Below, piece after piece: positions 22,880 through 22,976 of a stretch of 22,976 nucleotides of DNA. The position numbers and the translations under genes are program-made. The notes under the pieces were generated by a model. It was not told the DNA's origin. It worked only from the letters and a program-made list of their open reading frames with translations, and did no database searches. Source of the DNA: CAZPHI01 sp964586425 (GTDB taxonomy: Bacteria; Bacillota; Clostridia; Lachnospirales; Lachnospiraceae); contig CAZPHI010000032.1 of the NCBI GenBank assembly GCA_964586425.1, positions 1 to 22,976 of the forward strand. The letters are read 5' to 3'. The stretch's first letter is position 1. Each line of letters begins with the position of its first letter.

Positions 22880-22976
22880 CATTATGTATGTGAAATAAAA
22901 GTGAACACTTGTCATAATTCTTGCTTGAGTTTCCGCAAATTGTAATTAAAAAATGAATATATCTTTCCAAAGTGCC

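Noticed and set aside
22880..22976. Possible 3' end of an upstream gene at the right edge
   Set aside because: Short minus-strand frames are open to the edge, but none has a recognisable sequence and the region is AT-rich, so no gene can be supported.
1..22976. CRISPR arrays, insertion sequences, tRNA or rRNA genes
   Set aside because: I saw no regular repeat-spacer arrays, transposase-like proteins, terminal repeats, cloverleaf genes or rRNA-like stretches.

Overview
This window looks like the chromosome of a low-GC Gram-positive anaerobe of the class Clostridia, most likely a Lachnospiraceae species; a non-sporulating member near Lachnospira (Eubacterium) eligens would fit. The evidence is AT-rich DNA, strong AGGAGG-type ribosome sites, a division/cell-wall cluster joined to a spoIIG-type sporulation locus, two class B penicillin-binding proteins in tandem, and a clostridial sigma-E. 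The family placement is inference; no search was run. Every supported gene lies on the minus strand, so transcription runs from the right edge to the left edge.

Right part (about 22.9 to 10.0 kb). lgt has its own promoter and terminator. The division/cell-wall (dcw) cluster follows: mraZ, rsmH, ftsL, an FtsI-type PBP, a SpoVD-type PBP, murD, ftsW, murA, ftsQ and ftsZ. The mraZ promoter is followed by five AAGTGG boxes, four of them spaced exactly 10 bp apart, which fits MraZ autoregulation. Good internal promoters precede murD and ftsZ, and a strong terminator follows ftsZ. Several genes usual in this cluster (murE, mraY, murF, murG, murB, ftsA) are not here.

Middle (about 10.0 to 8.6 kb). 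This is a spoIIG-type locus. It keeps a promoter region with Spo0A-box-like sites and an intact pro-sigma-E gene. The processing protease gene spoIIGA is a wreck: an early frameshift in a TA run separates the ribosome site from the reading frame, and an internal deletion fuses the first transmembrane part to the last ~55 residues and removes the protease core. sigG, the usual next gene, is absent; asd follows instead. This is the most striking observation in the window and suggests decaying sporulation.

Left part (about 8.5 to 0 kb). The genes are: asd (aspartate-semialdehyde dehydrogenase), with its own promoter and terminator; a YfbR-type 5'-deoxynucleotidase, with its own promoter; an ATPase_2/DUF234 protein whose Walker B and nuclease-like residues look degenerate; topB (topoisomerase III); glmS, with a short leader that has no room for a glmS ribozyme; a stand-alone left-handed beta-helix protein resembling the GlmU acetyltransferase domain; and the first 120 codons of a NifU-like Fe-S scaffold protein, behind a promoter overlapped by a large dyad that looks like an Rrf2/IscR-type operator.

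Functionally most of the window serves the cell envelope: amino sugar supply (glmS, the GlmU-like protein), precursor synthesis (murA, murD; asd supplies aspartate semialdehyde to the diaminopimelate/lysine branch), septal synthesis (ftsL, ftsQ, ftsW, two PBPs, ftsZ) and lipoprotein maturation (lgt).
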